Positions 1-9,262 of a DNA stretch of 64,000 nt are shown here, one piece after another. A model generated the notes under the pieces. The model had not been told where the DNA came from. It did no database searches and was given only the letters and a program-made list of their open reading frames with translations. The translations under genes were made by a program, and so were the position numbers. Position 1 is the stretch's first letter, and each line of letters opens with the position of its first letter. The DNA is from Rhizobium sp. BK251 (GTDB lineage Bacteria; Pseudomonadota; Alphaproteobacteria; Rhizobiales; Rhizobiaceae): the NCBI RefSeq assembly GCF_004345245.1, contig NZ_SLUQ01000017.1, positions 1 through 64,000 of the forward strand. The letters are read 5' to 3'.

Positions 1-347
1 CGATCGGCCAGATGCCGGGCGAAGGCTCGCGTCAGCGCCAGGCGCTGGTCTGCACTGAGCTCGTGCGGCAGCGCCACCTCGAACTCGCGGGCAACACGGG
101 CATCACTGCGCTTCTCCGCCCGCTCGGCGGCATTCCATAGTGCCGAACGGTTCCTCGCCCATGCGGCACTGACACCTTCCGGCAGGACGATCTCGGCATG
201 TTCGACGCCCTGACGGTTGGAGAAGTCATGGGTCAGCCCATCGCGGGCGTTGGTCAGCCGCTCGGCGGCACGATAGGCGGCGGACGCCACGGCACTGCGT
301 CCGCTGCTGCGGGCGACCGGCTTCATGCTGAGATGATAGATCGCCAT
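1..347 (-). CDS. traA: TraA conjugal relaxase, N-terminal part (runs off the window)
   Basis: The reverse strand from 347 reads MAIYHLSMKPVARSSGRSAV and continues with an AAYRAAERL...HDFSNRQGVEHAEI pattern. This is the typical start of the rhizobial TraA (MobA/MobL plus helicase) relaxase, which nicks oriT and leads the strand into the recipient. About 115 codons lie inside the window; the rest of this normally very large protein (over 1000 residues in the family) lies to the left. It points away from traD-traG with the oriT between them, which is the standard rhizobial arrangement. The ATG at 347 is the only start that keeps the conserved MAIYHLS opening. Confidence 0.93.
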   Translation of the reverse strand, partial: MAIYHLSMKPVARSSGRSAVASAAYRAAERLTNARDGLTHDFSNRQGVEHAEIVLPEGVSAAWARNRSALWNAAERAEKRSDARVAREFEVALPHELSADQRLALTRAFARHLAD

Positions 348-370
348 CGCCCTTCCCCTCCCCCTGGTTA

Positions 371-424
371 GCGGACCTGCCGGTCCGCGCACCGAGTTGC
401 CCGGCAACTCGTAAGTGCGCCCTT
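371..424. other. oriT: origin of conjugal transfer (oriT), RSF1010/Ti-like nick region
   Basis: Between the divergent traA and traD genes lie two adjacent inverted repeats. GCGGACC/GGTCCGC (371-377 and 382-388) is followed by CGAGTTGCC/GGCAACTCG (393-401 and 403-411). Directly after the second hairpin comes TAAGTGCGCCCTT (412-424), which matches the nick-region core known from RSF1010 and Ti-plasmid oriTs, where a hairpin also sits just 5' of the core. Position, hairpin and core together make this the probable oriT. The exact nicked bond is inferred by homology only. Confidence 0.85.
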
Positions 425-511
425 GTGCCTTCGTCGACTGCGCGCCTCCGGCCCTGGTGGGAGCAAGCCGCAATCGTCGTCTGCCTTCCTCGCCCGGACA
501 GACTGTTCTCG

Positions 512-533
512 CCACTCGCAGATCTGCGAGTGG
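512..533. promoter_or_regulatory. perfect 22-bp palindrome upstream of traD
   Basis: CCACTCGCAGA is followed immediately by its exact reverse complement, centred on AGATCT. It lies 127 bp upstream of the traD start, between oriT and the gene. It could be an operator for a conjugation regulator or part of the relaxosome-binding region. There is no T-run after it, so a terminator is unlikely. It does not look like a canonical tra box. Confidence 0.45.
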
Positions 534-659
534 TCGAGTGGCGTGGCTGCGGGCAGCATGGGCGCCGGTGCAGCCGTCAATGCCGCGACGGCAGTTCGGA
601 TTGATCACAGGACAGGCGCGCGGCCCGACACGCAGGGCCCGACAAGGGAGAAGAACCAC

Positions 660-986
660 ATGGCACGAAGGACCATCGGCGAGCGGTTGGCCCGGCTGGA
701 GGCGCAGAAGAAGACGTTGCAGATGCGGCTTGGCAAACAGGAGCGCGCCATCGACACGCGCCGCAAGATCCTGATCGGCGCGCTGGTGCTGCATCGCCTC
801 GCGCATGAGGGCGGCGCACCGTTTGCGCGCGAGCTCGCTGCATGGCTGCGGCGCGAACTGCCGAAGTTTCTGCTGCGCGACGCAGATCGAAGCCTGTTCA
901 ACGATCTGCTGACGCCGCAGGGCGACGACCGAGCCGCGAGCGATGGTGCCGATGATGCCGATGCTCATCGCGAGGCCAATCGATGA
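660..986 (+). CDS. traD: TraD-family conjugal transfer accessory protein (TraC/TraD type)
   Basis: A 108-residue protein starting MARRTIGERLARLEAQ, with a charged coiled-coil-like N-terminus (about residues 5-45). It is followed by a RKILIGALVLHRL segment that matches the small rhizobial TraD family, the accessory protein of the oriT relaxosome in Ti/Sym plasmids. The ATG at 660 is chosen because GGGAG lies just upstream; an open frame extends further back but covers oriT. The stop overlaps the traG start in an ATGA, so the two genes are translationally coupled. The family has two short members, traC and traD; the ILIGALVL motif favours traD. The acidic tail after residue 85 is poorly conserved. 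Confidence 0.8.
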   Translation: MARRTIGERLARLEAQKKTLQMRLGKQERAIDTRRKILIGALVLHRLAHEGGAPFARELAAWLRRELPKFLLRDADRSLFNDLLTPQGDDRAASDGADDADAHREANR

Positions 987-2701
987 ACTGGCTTCGTCTC
1001 GTCAGGGCGGCCTTTGCCAACATGATGCGCATGGCCATGCGTGATCCGCTATGGGCCGTCGTTGCTCTGGTTCGGTTTCCGCTTCGATATGCCAGGTCGT
1101 TCTTCATGCATGCGGCGGGCTATGCATTCGTCGTGTTCGCCGTCGGCTTTGGGATGGACTATCTCACCCGCGAGATCCTCGGCAGCAGCAAGGGCGATCT
1201 AATCTGGATGATCGGCAACTGGATGTTCTCCGCCTTCGCCGTCGTCCTGCTGCTTCGGATGTTATCCGCGCCGCTGATCCTGCACTTTGGGCCGGCGAAC
1301 GATGCCACGCATGGCTCGGCCCGCTTTGCCGGAAGGCGGGAGGTCGCGGCACTCGCCACGTCAACCAGCGGTCTGCTGATCGGTCGTGCGCAAAACTCCG
1401 GGCGGCTGCTGCGCTATGACGGACCGGCCCATCTCCTGACCATGGCGCCGACGCGCAGCGGCAAGGGTGTCGGCACGATCATTCCCAATCTGCTGACAGC
1501 TAACCGCTCGATCATCTGCATCGACCCGAAGGGCGAGAACGCCATCATCACAGGCGATGCGCGCCGGCACTTCGGGCCGGTCCATATTCTCGATCCGTTT
1601 GCCGTGACGGGCCACGTCCCGTCCGCCTTCAACCCCCTCGACGGCTGCGATCCAGACAGCATCGATGTTGCCGAGGATATCTCGACGCTTGCCGATGCGC
1701 TGGTGTTCGACGCGCCGGGTCTGTCGGGTGACGCCCACTGGAACGAGGAGGCAAAGGCGCTGATATCAGGGCTGCTTCTCCATGTCGTTGCCAGCCAACC
1801 GGCTGAGCGGCGCACGCTCTCGACGCTCAGGCACTATCTGACCCTGGCGCCGGATCGCTTCCGCACCGTGCTCGAGGAGATGCAGGGGAGTGAGGCCATC
1901 GACGGATTGGTGGCGCGTGCCGCCAACCGGCATCTGAGCAAATCGGAACGCGAGGCGAGCGGCGTGCTTTCTGCCGCCCAGCGGCACACGCATTTCCTCG
2001 ACAGTCCGCGCATGACGAAGGTGCTGGCTCGATCCGGTTTCCGGTTCAGCGATCTGAAGCAAACCAGGGCAACGGTGTTCCTGGTCCTGCCGCCGGACAG
2101 GCTTGCGGTCTATTCCAGATGGCTGCGTCTGCTGATCGCCCAGAGCCTCACCGAGATGGCGCGCACCACCGGTCCGTCGGGGGCATCAGTGGGGACATCA
2201 TCAGGAGCATCATCGGCTCCCTCCCGCCCGCCGGTTCTCTATCTGCTCGACGAGTTCGCATCCCTCGGTCATCTGGCGCCGATCGAGCGCGCCATGGGCC
2301 TGATGGCCGGCTATGGCGTGCAGCTCTGGCCGATCATACAGGACATCCATCAGCTGCGCGCCACCTATGGTCAGCGCGCCGGCACCTTCCTGTCGAATGC
2401 CGGCGTGCTGCAGGTCTTTGGCGTCAACGATCACGACAGTGCCCGCCTCGTCTCTAACCTGCTTGGCCAGCAGACCGTCGTCTTCCAGACGGCCGCCCGT
2501 GCCCTCGATCCAGAAAAGACCGGCCTCACTCTTGCCGGACAGCATGTCGGGCGCCCGCTCCTGACACCGGACGAGGTGCGCCATCTTCCCGGCGATACCG
2601 AACTGCTGTTCCTTGCCGGCCAGCGCCCGATCACGGCGAGGAAGCTGCGCTATTTTGCCGATCGGGAATTTGCCGGATTGTTCGCGAGAGCGCGCGAGTG
2701 A
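983..2701 (+). CDS. traG: TraG/VirD4-type type IV coupling protein
   Basis: A 572-residue inner-membrane ATPase that links the TraA-DNA complex to the mating-pair formation machinery. Two membrane segments lie near residues 35-60 and 75-95. The cytoplasmic ATPase domain carries Walker A (APTRSGKGVGT, about residue 155) and Walker B (LYLLDEFASLGH, about residue 418). A low-complexity Ser/Gly/Ala stretch near residues 400-412 sits just before Walker B. It overlaps traD by 4 bp. The 3' part from 2213 onward is duplicated at 23683, where only the C-terminal 160 residues remain. This copy appears intact. Confidence 0.95.
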   Translation: MNWLRLVRAAFANMMRMAMRDPLWAVVALVRFPLRYARSFFMHAAGYAFVVFAVGFGMDYLTREILGSSKGDLIWMIGNWMFSAFAVVLLLRMLSAPLILHFGPANDATHGSARFAGRREVAALATSTSGLLIGRAQNSGRLLRYDGPAHLLTMAPTRSGKGVGTIIPNLLTANRSIICIDPKGENAIITGDARRHFGPVHILDPFAVTGHVPSAFNPLDGCDPDSIDVAEDISTLADALVFDAPGLSGDAHWNEEAKALISGLLLHVVASQPAERRTLSTLRHYLTLAPDRFRTVLEEMQGSEAIDGLVARAANRHLSKSEREASGVLSAAQRHTHFLDSPRMTKVLARSGFRFSDLKQTRATVFLVLPPDRLAVYSRWLRLLIAQSLTEMARTTGPSGASVGTSSGASSAPSRPPVLYLLDEFASLGHLAPIERAMGLMAGYGVQLWPIIQDIHQLRATYGQRAGTFLSNAGVLQVFGVNDHDSARLVSNLLGQQTVVFQTAARALDPEKTGLTLAGQHVGRPLLTPDEVRHLPGDTELLFLAGQRPITARKLRYFADREFAGLFARARE

Positions 2702-3158
2702 TGCTGGAGACTGATGGTGGCGACTGATGGTGGAAGAGACGGCGGCTTACGCCGCCGCCTCGTGGTCGTCAGTGCCGTCATCGTCATGATCAGCGTCGAC
2801 ATGAGGCTGCAGATGATGCAGGTAGTCGACGGCGCGCTGTGCGTGGGCGGCGGCAGTGAAGATCGCCCGCCTGTCGCGACCGAGAACCTCGAGCCAGCCG
2901 GCGAGATAGCTCGCATGATCCGGGCGTGGCTGAAGTTCAGGGACGATACCGAGATCGGCGCAGAGGAAGCAGCTGCCGAGTTCGGCAATCAGCTCCTCGC
3001 GGGCGCGTTCGCTCCTGTCCTTTGCATAGCGGCTGAGGTCGCGATCGAGCCGGTGTGGCGATGCCGTCCAATGCGTCATCTCGTGACTGAGTACTGCGAC
3101 ATAGGAAGCATCATCCGTGAACGCATCGAAGGCTGGCATCTGGATATAGTCGCGGGCC
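2213..3158. repeat. left copy of a ~0.94 kb direct repeat (traG 3' end + ardC 3' part)
   Basis: Starting at TCGGCTCCCTCCCGC and ending at CGCGGGCC, this stretch matches 23683-24621 in the same orientation with scattered substitutions and a small indel between the two genes. The left copy contains the natural traG 3' end but only the C-terminal half of ardC. The right copy is the mirror case. Confidence 0.9.
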
Positions 3159-3160
3159 TG
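2747..3160 (-). pseudogene. ardC antirestriction protein, 3' fragment
   Basis: From ARDYIQMPAF onward the reverse strand encodes the C-terminal zincin half of ArdC, including the HEMTHW (HExxH) zinc site and the EELIAELGSCF segment. The upstream 170 or so residues, including the ssDNA-binding ArdC N-domain, are missing. At 3159 the sequence switches to unrelated DNA, and the open frame picks up an artificial start at 3217. The complete homologue lies at 24204-25160. It would be inactive as an antirestriction protein. Confidence 0.88.
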
Positions 3161-3325
3161 ATGGCACACAGACTTGTAATTCTCAATGCTGTAATCAATC
3201 GAGCTATGCGGCGACAATTTTCACGTTGCGCCAACGCAAAAAGAGATGCGCTGTGGATGACGGAATATCTTCTCCCACCTCCGCACTCGGCATAGTCTGA
3301 CAAGCTCCGTCCATTTCGCGCCCGA

Positions 3326-3601
3326 TTAGCGAAAATCCGCCGCTGTCAGAGTAACGGAGGTGGCACGGCGGTGGGAGTAGACCTTGCGGGCGACCTCCTG
3401 GATGGTGGCGCGGAAGGCGTCAAAGGCTGAAAGGCATCTTGTTTCCGAAGCACGCGTCCTGTGCAGTTCGGTATCGGATTTTGCGAGGGCGTCGATCTCC
3501 ACGAAGAAGAGAACCTCGAACATCCCGTCATGGCCGATGAAGCGGACCGCGTTTCTGACGGCGTCGAAGCTGCGGCTCGGGTTGGGGAAGGCAAGGGTCA
3601 T
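3326..3601 (-). CDS. DUF1488 family protein
   Basis: A 91-residue protein with the DUF1488 signature MTLAFPNPSRSFD...VRFIGHDGMFEVLFFVE, ending in TLTAADF. The function of the family is unknown; it is common on rhizobial chromosomes and plasmids. The start at 3601 overlaps the stop of the upstream gene in an ATGA, so it is the last gene of a leftward operon of four small genes (4514 to 3326). A frameshifted paralogue is at 19546-19805. Confidence 0.88.
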   Translation of the reverse strand: MTLAFPNPSRSFDAVRNAVRFIGHDGMFEVLFFVEIDALAKSDTELHRTRASETRCLSAFDAFRATIQEVARKVYSHRRATSVTLTAADFR

Positions 3602-3924
3602 GATCGGCCCGCTGTCGTTTCCTGCGTTTTCGGGGCGAGTTGCGAAAGTCTGGTCCGTTCCCTGCGGCGTCCGGTATTGACAAGGTTGAGAGACAGCATG
3701 CCCTTGGTCGCGTCCGATCGGCTCATGCCGGTCAGAGTCTGGCCATCTGTTCGCGCCGGAATGCCGGTGAAGACATGATAGACCGTCCAGGAGCGGTCGG
3801 GCTCGATGCGCCGGCCATATTGGATGTCCATCGAATCGTGGCAGAGAGCGCCGCCCTCGTTTTCCCATCTGCCGAGCGCCATGGCATCCGGTCGTCGTTC
3901 GATCTTGTCGTTTTCGATGGTCAT
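3598..3924 (-). CDS. conserved hypothetical protein (rhizobial)
   Basis: A 108-residue hydrophilic protein (MTIENDKIERRPDA..., with DIQYGRRIEPDRSWTVYHVFTGIPA in the middle). I recognise it only as a rhizobial hypothetical. It overlaps DUF1488 by 4 bp and follows the 100-residue protein by 27 bp, so it belongs to the same operon. No signal peptide or membrane segment is visible. Confidence 0.7.
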   Translation of the reverse strand: MTIENDKIERRPDAMALGRWENEGGALCHDSMDIQYGRRIEPDRSWTVYHVFTGIPARTDGQTLTGMSRSDATKGMLSLNLVNTGRRRERTRLSQLAPKTQETTAGRS

Positions 3925-3951
3925 GATTCTGATCCTTTTGCGTTCCGTCCG

Positions 3952-4254
3952 TCAGCCGTGGCCGAATGTTTTCTCCATGAGGGTCGCGCTGCCGCCGGCC
4001 AACATTGGCACCGTCTCCAGAGTATCCTCCGTCGTCACCCGTTCATGGCGCTCGTCTTCGTTGCGAATGCGGTATTGCAGCATGTTCCCCCTCGCCGGCA
4101 ATGTGCCGGTGACACGATAGATGTCCGTCGACCTGGAAGGGAATATGCGGAAACCGCCCTTAAGCTGAACGGACTGTCCCACCGCGAAGATATGTGTCGC
4201 TGCGGCGCGGGGGATCGGTCGGCCATTGCGCTGTAGAATAACTGGTGTGGTCAT
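3952..4254 (-). CDS. conserved hypothetical protein (rhizobial)
   Basis: A 100-residue protein (MTTPVILQRNGRPIPRAAAT...), with FAVGQSVQLKGGFRIF and YRVTGTLPARGNMLQYRIRN suggesting a small beta-rich SH3-like fold. No function is known. Its ATG overlaps the upstream stop in an ATGA (4251-4254), giving tight coupling in the four-gene operon. Confidence 0.72.
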   Translation of the reverse strand: MTTPVILQRNGRPIPRAAATHIFAVGQSVQLKGGFRIFPSRSTDIYRVTGTLPARGNMLQYRIRNEDERHERVTTEDTLETVPMLAGGSATLMEKTFGHG

Positions 4255-4514
4255 GATTGCTGTTGGTCCTTTTCCAGGATGGTATCAAGGTCCGATATAT
4301 TGATCGGCACCATCTTTTGCGCCGAAGCCTGTATGGCAATCGCCGGCAGGTAGATGAAGGCGGCGATGCGTCGCCATGCTAGCCGGAAGACACCTTCGAG
4401 CGGCTCCTCGTCGTAATCGATGCGATAGTCTCCGGCCGGCTGCGGCGCTTCGAAGCCTGGCAGCAGGAATGGAGAAGAAAAGCGAACGATGGTCTGCGTG
4501 GTGCGACTGTTCAT
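4251..4514 (-). CDS. hypothetical protein, 'DEEPL' family
   Basis: An 87-residue protein: MNSRTTQTIVRFSSPFLLPG, then PAGDYRIDYDEEPLEG, and ending LDTILEKDQQQS. The same pattern (RT.T..F...F.LPG, PAG.....DEEPL, and a short helical end) recurs in a frameshifted copy at 19268-19509 and in an internally deleted copy at 15324-15489, so it is a real family in this replicon. The function is unknown. ATG 4514 is preferred over the longer frame because the paralogues begin at the same residue. It is the first gene of the operon. Confidence 0.72.
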   Translation of the reverse strand: MNSRTTQTIVRFSSPFLLPGFEAPQPAGDYRIDYDEEPLEGVFRLAWRRIAAFIYLPAIAIQASAQKMVPINISDLDTILEKDQQQS

Positions 4515-5028
4515 GATGGCAGGTCTCCCTGGGAAACACACGGATGCGGTTTCCCTATCATTCACATTCGAACCGACACGATCCCGGGGCTGCAGGTACA
4601 TCCGCGGTCAACACACGAGTTCATTCCAATTCGAACACGGCGACATGCGCCCCGAAACGGGTCATGCATTCGCTTTCGAGAATTCGGAGTGTATGGCGGG
4701 TCGTAGTCTCTGACACCGCGAAGCCAGATAGGCCAAATCAACGAGATGTATCTCTACTCCCTGATTGAGCCTCAATCAAGGCCATTAAGTTTTTTCCGGC
4801 CTTCTTCAGAAAAATATCCAGTTAATTAAGATATAAAATCATTAACTCCTGTAGTAATTTCCATAATTATCGCCGAAGTTATCGGACTTAATTTAAGTGA
4901 TTACAGATATTATTTTCGTACAATTTCGGTGCCCCAATAATATTTCTTGGCACTCCTATCAATCGAGTGCCATCGGTGCTATTTATTAGCTGCAGCCGCC
5001 CTATGCGCCGGCAGCAGAAAGATCTCTC
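4515..5028. promoter_or_regulatory. AT-rich intergenic region upstream of groES
   Basis: About 500 bp without a supported gene. From about 4780 to 4945 it is strikingly AT-rich compared with the surrounding GC-rich DNA, as expected for a strong promoter region. It must hold the promoter for the leftward small-gene operon and the one for groES. I cannot assign -35/-10 boxes with confidence. Confidence 0.5.
4947..4973 (+). promoter_or_regulatory. CIRCE operator (HrcA binding site) of groESL
   Basis: TTGGCACTC, a 9-base spacer, then GAGTGCCAT. This is close to the CIRCE consensus TTAGCACTC-N9-GAGTGCTAA, with compensating changes in both arms that preserve the inverted repeat. It lies 55 bp upstream of the groES ATG. 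HrcA, encoded elsewhere, is expected to repress this operon outside heat shock. Confidence 0.88.
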
Positions 5029-5346
5029 ATGACATTCCGCCCGCTCCACGACCGCGTCGTTATTCGACGCGCCGAACGTGATACCAAATCCACGGGCGGG
5101 ATCATCATTCCCGACACCGCCAAGGAAAAACCCCAGGAAGGCGAAGTGATCGCCGTCGGCCCCGGCCTGCGTGACGAAAGCGGCAAGCTGTTCCCGCTAG
5201 CCGTGAAGGCCGGCGACCTGATCCTGTTCGGAAAATGGTCCGGAACCGAGGTCAAGATCGATGGCGAAGACCTTCTGATCATGAAGGAAGCCGACATCAT
5301 GGGCATCGTTGAGAAGACCGCCGCGACCTCCGACAAGGCTGCCTGA
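5029..5346 (+). CDS. groES: GroES co-chaperonin
   Basis: A 105-residue 10-kDa chaperonin (RPLHDRVVIRRAERDTKSTGGIIIPDTAKEKPQEGEV..., ending with MGIVE), full length. The mobile loop (GGIIIPDTA) and the roof beta-hairpin region are present. It caps GroEL during protein folding in the cytoplasm. It is followed after 47 bp by groEL and preceded by CIRCE. As rhizobia usually carry several groESL copies, this is probably an accessory, heat-inducible one. Confidence 0.97.
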   Translation: MTFRPLHDRVVIRRAERDTKSTGGIIIPDTAKEKPQEGEVIAVGPGLRDESGKLFPLAVKAGDLILFGKWSGTEVKIDGEDLLIMKEADIMGIVEKTAATSDKAA

Positions 5347-5393
5347 TCGGCCGAATTCCGCTCCCTTATCTCAAGACCGAACTGGACCAGACC

Positions 5394-7028
<1,635 letters not shown>

Positions 7029-7101
7029 AGGCAGTGCTTGAACCGTTCGGCCAGGGTGGCCGAAGGGTGGAACCCGAAGACAACGGACAGGGAGAATTTC
7101 A

Positions 7102-7494
7102 ATGGCCATGCAGAGCAACAGCAAGACGTCGATCGCGCAGCGGTTCGAAAGCTACCAGCCATCCAAGACGATTCTCGTATGGGCTTGCGTCGTCACCGCG
7201 GTCGCAACGATAATCATCGGATTCAACTGGGGCGGCTGGGTGACGGGCGGCACGTCGCGTACAGCGGCAGCAACCGCGGGCGACAATGCACGCGGGGAAC
7301 TGGCATCTGCCGTCTGCGTCGAGCGGTTCAACGCGGCGCCGGATGCCGCCGCGAAACTGGTAGAGTTCAAGGCGATAACCGATAGCTACAAGAAGCGTCA
7401 ATTCGTCGAGGCCGGCGGCTGGGCGACCATGCCGGGACAGACGACAGCTGACAGCCGCGGTGTTCAGGGCTGCGCCACGGCTCTCTCTTCGTAG
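7102..7494 (+). CDS. membrane-anchored hypothetical protein downstream of groEL
   Basis: A 130-residue protein with one hydrophobic segment near residues 25-45 (KTILVWACVVTAVATIIIGF) followed by a periplasmic-looking Ala/Gly-rich domain with two cysteines (SAVCVERF and GVQGCATAL). A CAGGGAG ribosome site lies just upstream of the ATG. It starts 73 bp after groEL and could be co-transcribed with it. I recognise it only as a rhizobial hypothetical protein; the location suggests a stress-related role (inference). Confidence 0.72.
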   Translation: MAMQSNSKTSIAQRFESYQPSKTILVWACVVTAVATIIIGFNWGGWVTGGTSRTAAATAGDNARGELASAVCVERFNAAPDAAAKLVEFKAITDSYKKRQFVEAGGWATMPGQTTADSRGVQGCATALSS

Positions 7495-7506
7495 GAACCA
7501 GTTCCC

Positions 7507-7539
7507 AGAGCGCTCTCCCATGCTTGAGTGGAGCGCTCT
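7507..7539 (+). terminator. stem-loop after the groESL unit
   Basis: AGAGCGCTC and GAGCGCTCT form a perfect 9-bp stem with a 15-nt loop, 12 bp after the stop at 7494. No clear T-run follows, so it is terminator-like or an RNA-end stabiliser. The remaining bases to 7827 contain no supported gene. Confidence 0.45.
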
Positions 7540-7827
7540 ACAATCTATGAGAGCAGGAGAGACTAACAAGCGATCCCTTTCGAGAAGCTCGATCCACAGT
7601 CGTCGCCGAAGGAAGCCGGAACCAATCGCACGGAGCGGTCCGCGATTCTGCGAAAGAAGAGAATGGCGAGACAAGTATAGGGGCCAAACGTCGCCGGGCA
7701 TGCGGAACGACTGACGACGACCGTCTCATTTGAGCGCATGCAGGAGTTTCGGCCTGCCTATTTATTCAACCGGGCCCCCTATCGCGAGGCCGGCTCTATC
7801 AAGTTCAACGATCAAAGGATCACCCCA

Positions 7828-7971
7828 ATGGCCAAAGGACAAATGAGAGGCAACCGCGAGATGCGGAAGCCGAAACAGGAAAAGGCGCCGACGAAGGTGG
7901 AGGCAAGCTTCGCAAACCAGATCAAGGATGCCTCGAAAAGCAGCCCGCAGGGCGGCAGATACAAGAAGTGA
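7828..7971 (+). CDS. small basic MAKGQ-type protein
   Basis: A 47-residue lysine/arginine-rich protein (MAKGQMRGNREMRKPKQEKA..., ending SSPQGGRYKK). A second member of this family lies at 22249-22389 on the other strand with the same MAKGQ.R..RE.RKPK opening. The ATG at 7828 is chosen because the homology starts there, not at the upstream in-frame ATG at 7738. Members are widespread in rhizobia and have no known function; a nucleic-acid-binding role is only a guess from the charge. Confidence 0.72.
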   Translation: MAKGQMRGNREMRKPKQEKAPTKVEASFANQIKDASKSSPQGGRYKK

Positions 7972-8059
7972 AGCCAAAGGCAATAGCGCCAAGGCGCCGG
8001 GCGCTCTCGCCGAGCTAGCGCCATGAGCGGACATGTTCCGAAACCCAGGAGATCCAGCA

Positions 8060-8179
8060 ATGACGAACACTCTTCATGCGATCTATCGCTTCGACTATCC
8101 GCTGTTCCTCATCAGATCCGCCGTGGTGATGGCCCTCGCTTTCTCGGCATTCATTGCCATACGTGGAGTTGTTCATTGA
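8060..8179 (+). CDS. small membrane peptide coupled to the desaturase
   Basis: A 39-residue frame (MTNTLHAIYRFDYPLFLIRS...) preceded by CAGGAGATCCAGCA, a good ribosome site. Its C-terminal half is hydrophobic (VVMALAFSAFIAI). The stop TGA overlaps the TTG start of the desaturase (TTGA, 8176-8179). It may be a leader peptide, a small membrane partner, or the 5' remnant of a gene. No homology is recognised. Confidence 0.5.
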   Translation: MTNTLHAIYRFDYPLFLIRSAVVMALAFSAFIAIRGVVH

Positions 8180-9216
8180 TCGAGCCTATCGACCGCGACC
8201 TGAACCCTCCCCTTGCCGACGAAAGGGCATGGCTCAAGATCCTTGCCAGATATCGTCAGCCTCATCTCAAACGCAGCGTCTTCGAGCTTACGGTGACCGC
8301 CATCCCGTTCGCGCTTTTCTGGGCCGGTGCATGGGCGTCGGTTCACTACGGCTTCTGGCCCGGCCTGATCCTGATCGCTCCGGCAGCCGCCTTCCTGCTG
8401 CGTCTGTTCATGATCCAGCACGATTGCGGCCATGGTTCCTTCTTCGCGCATCGACGCGCCGACGACTGGACGGGCCGCGTGATCGGTGTCCTGACGCTGA
8501 CGCCCTATGATTATTGGCGTCGGGCCCATGCTGAGCATCACGCCTCGGCCGGCAATCTCGACGATCGCGGCGTCGGCGACATAACCACATTAACGCTATT
8601 GGAATATAAAGCCCTGCCATGGTCCGGGCGGCTTATCTACCGACTCTACCGGCACCCGGCGATCATGTTCGGCATCGGTCCGGCGTGGCTGTTCCTGTTC
8701 AAGCAGCGGCTGCCCTTCGGCATGATGCGAGCCGGTTCACTGCCCTGGATATCCACCATGGCGACAAATCTGGCGATCGCTGTGATCTCCGCGACACTGA
8801 TGTGGGCAATCGGAATACCGCCCTTCCTAGTGGTGCATTTGCCGATCGCCCTGCTGGCCGGAGCCGCAGGAATATGGCTTTTCTACGTGCAGCACCAGTT
8901 CGAGGAAACCCATTGGTCGAATGAGCCCGAATGGCAGTTTTCATATGCGGCCCTTCATGGCGCGTCGCATTACGATCTGCCGCTCGCACTTCGCTGGATC
9001 ACCGGCAATGTCGGCATCCATCACGTTCATCACCTGTCAAGCAGGGTGCCTTACTACAGGCTTCCGGAAGTGCTGAGGGATCATCCCGAACTGGCCAGCG
9101 TCGGCCGCATTACCCTGATGGAGAGCCTGCGCTGTGTAAAGCTGGTTCTCTGGGACGAGCAGGACCGACGCCTGATCTCGTTTCGTGATGCCGCCGACTT
9201 GCGGCCCGCCCAATAG
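8176..9216 (+). CDS. membrane fatty acid desaturase
   Basis: An integral-membrane di-iron desaturase of about 346 residues. The three histidine boxes are visible: HDCGHGS (about residue 82), HAEHHA (about 120) and HHVHH (about 282). Several membrane segments lie between them (FALFWAGAWASVHYGF, LILIAPAAAFLLRL, WLFYVQHQF region). It probably introduces double bonds into membrane lipid acyl chains. The TTG at 8176 is preferred over the upstream ATG at 8023, whose extension would run through the small peptide gene in another frame; the TTGA overlap suggests coupling. Confidence 0.88.
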   Translation: MIEPIDRDLNPPLADERAWLKILARYRQPHLKRSVFELTVTAIPFALFWAGAWASVHYGFWPGLILIAPAAAFLLRLFMIQHDCGHGSFFAHRRADDWTGRVIGVLTLTPYDYWRRAHAEHHASAGNLDDRGVGDITTLTLLEYKALPWSGRLIYRLYRHPAIMFGIGPAWLFLFKQRLPFGMMRAGSLPWISTMATNLAIAVISATLMWAIGIPPFLVVHLPIALLAGAAGIWLFYVQHQFEETHWSNEPEWQFSYAALHGASHYDLPLALRWITGNVGIHHVHHLSSRVPYYRLPEVLRDHPELASVGRITLMESLRCVKLVLWDEQDRRLISFRDAADLRPAQ

Positions 9217-9262
9217 CGGGCGATCGAAGGCCTCGCGATCTTTCAGATTCGCTTGGCACGCT

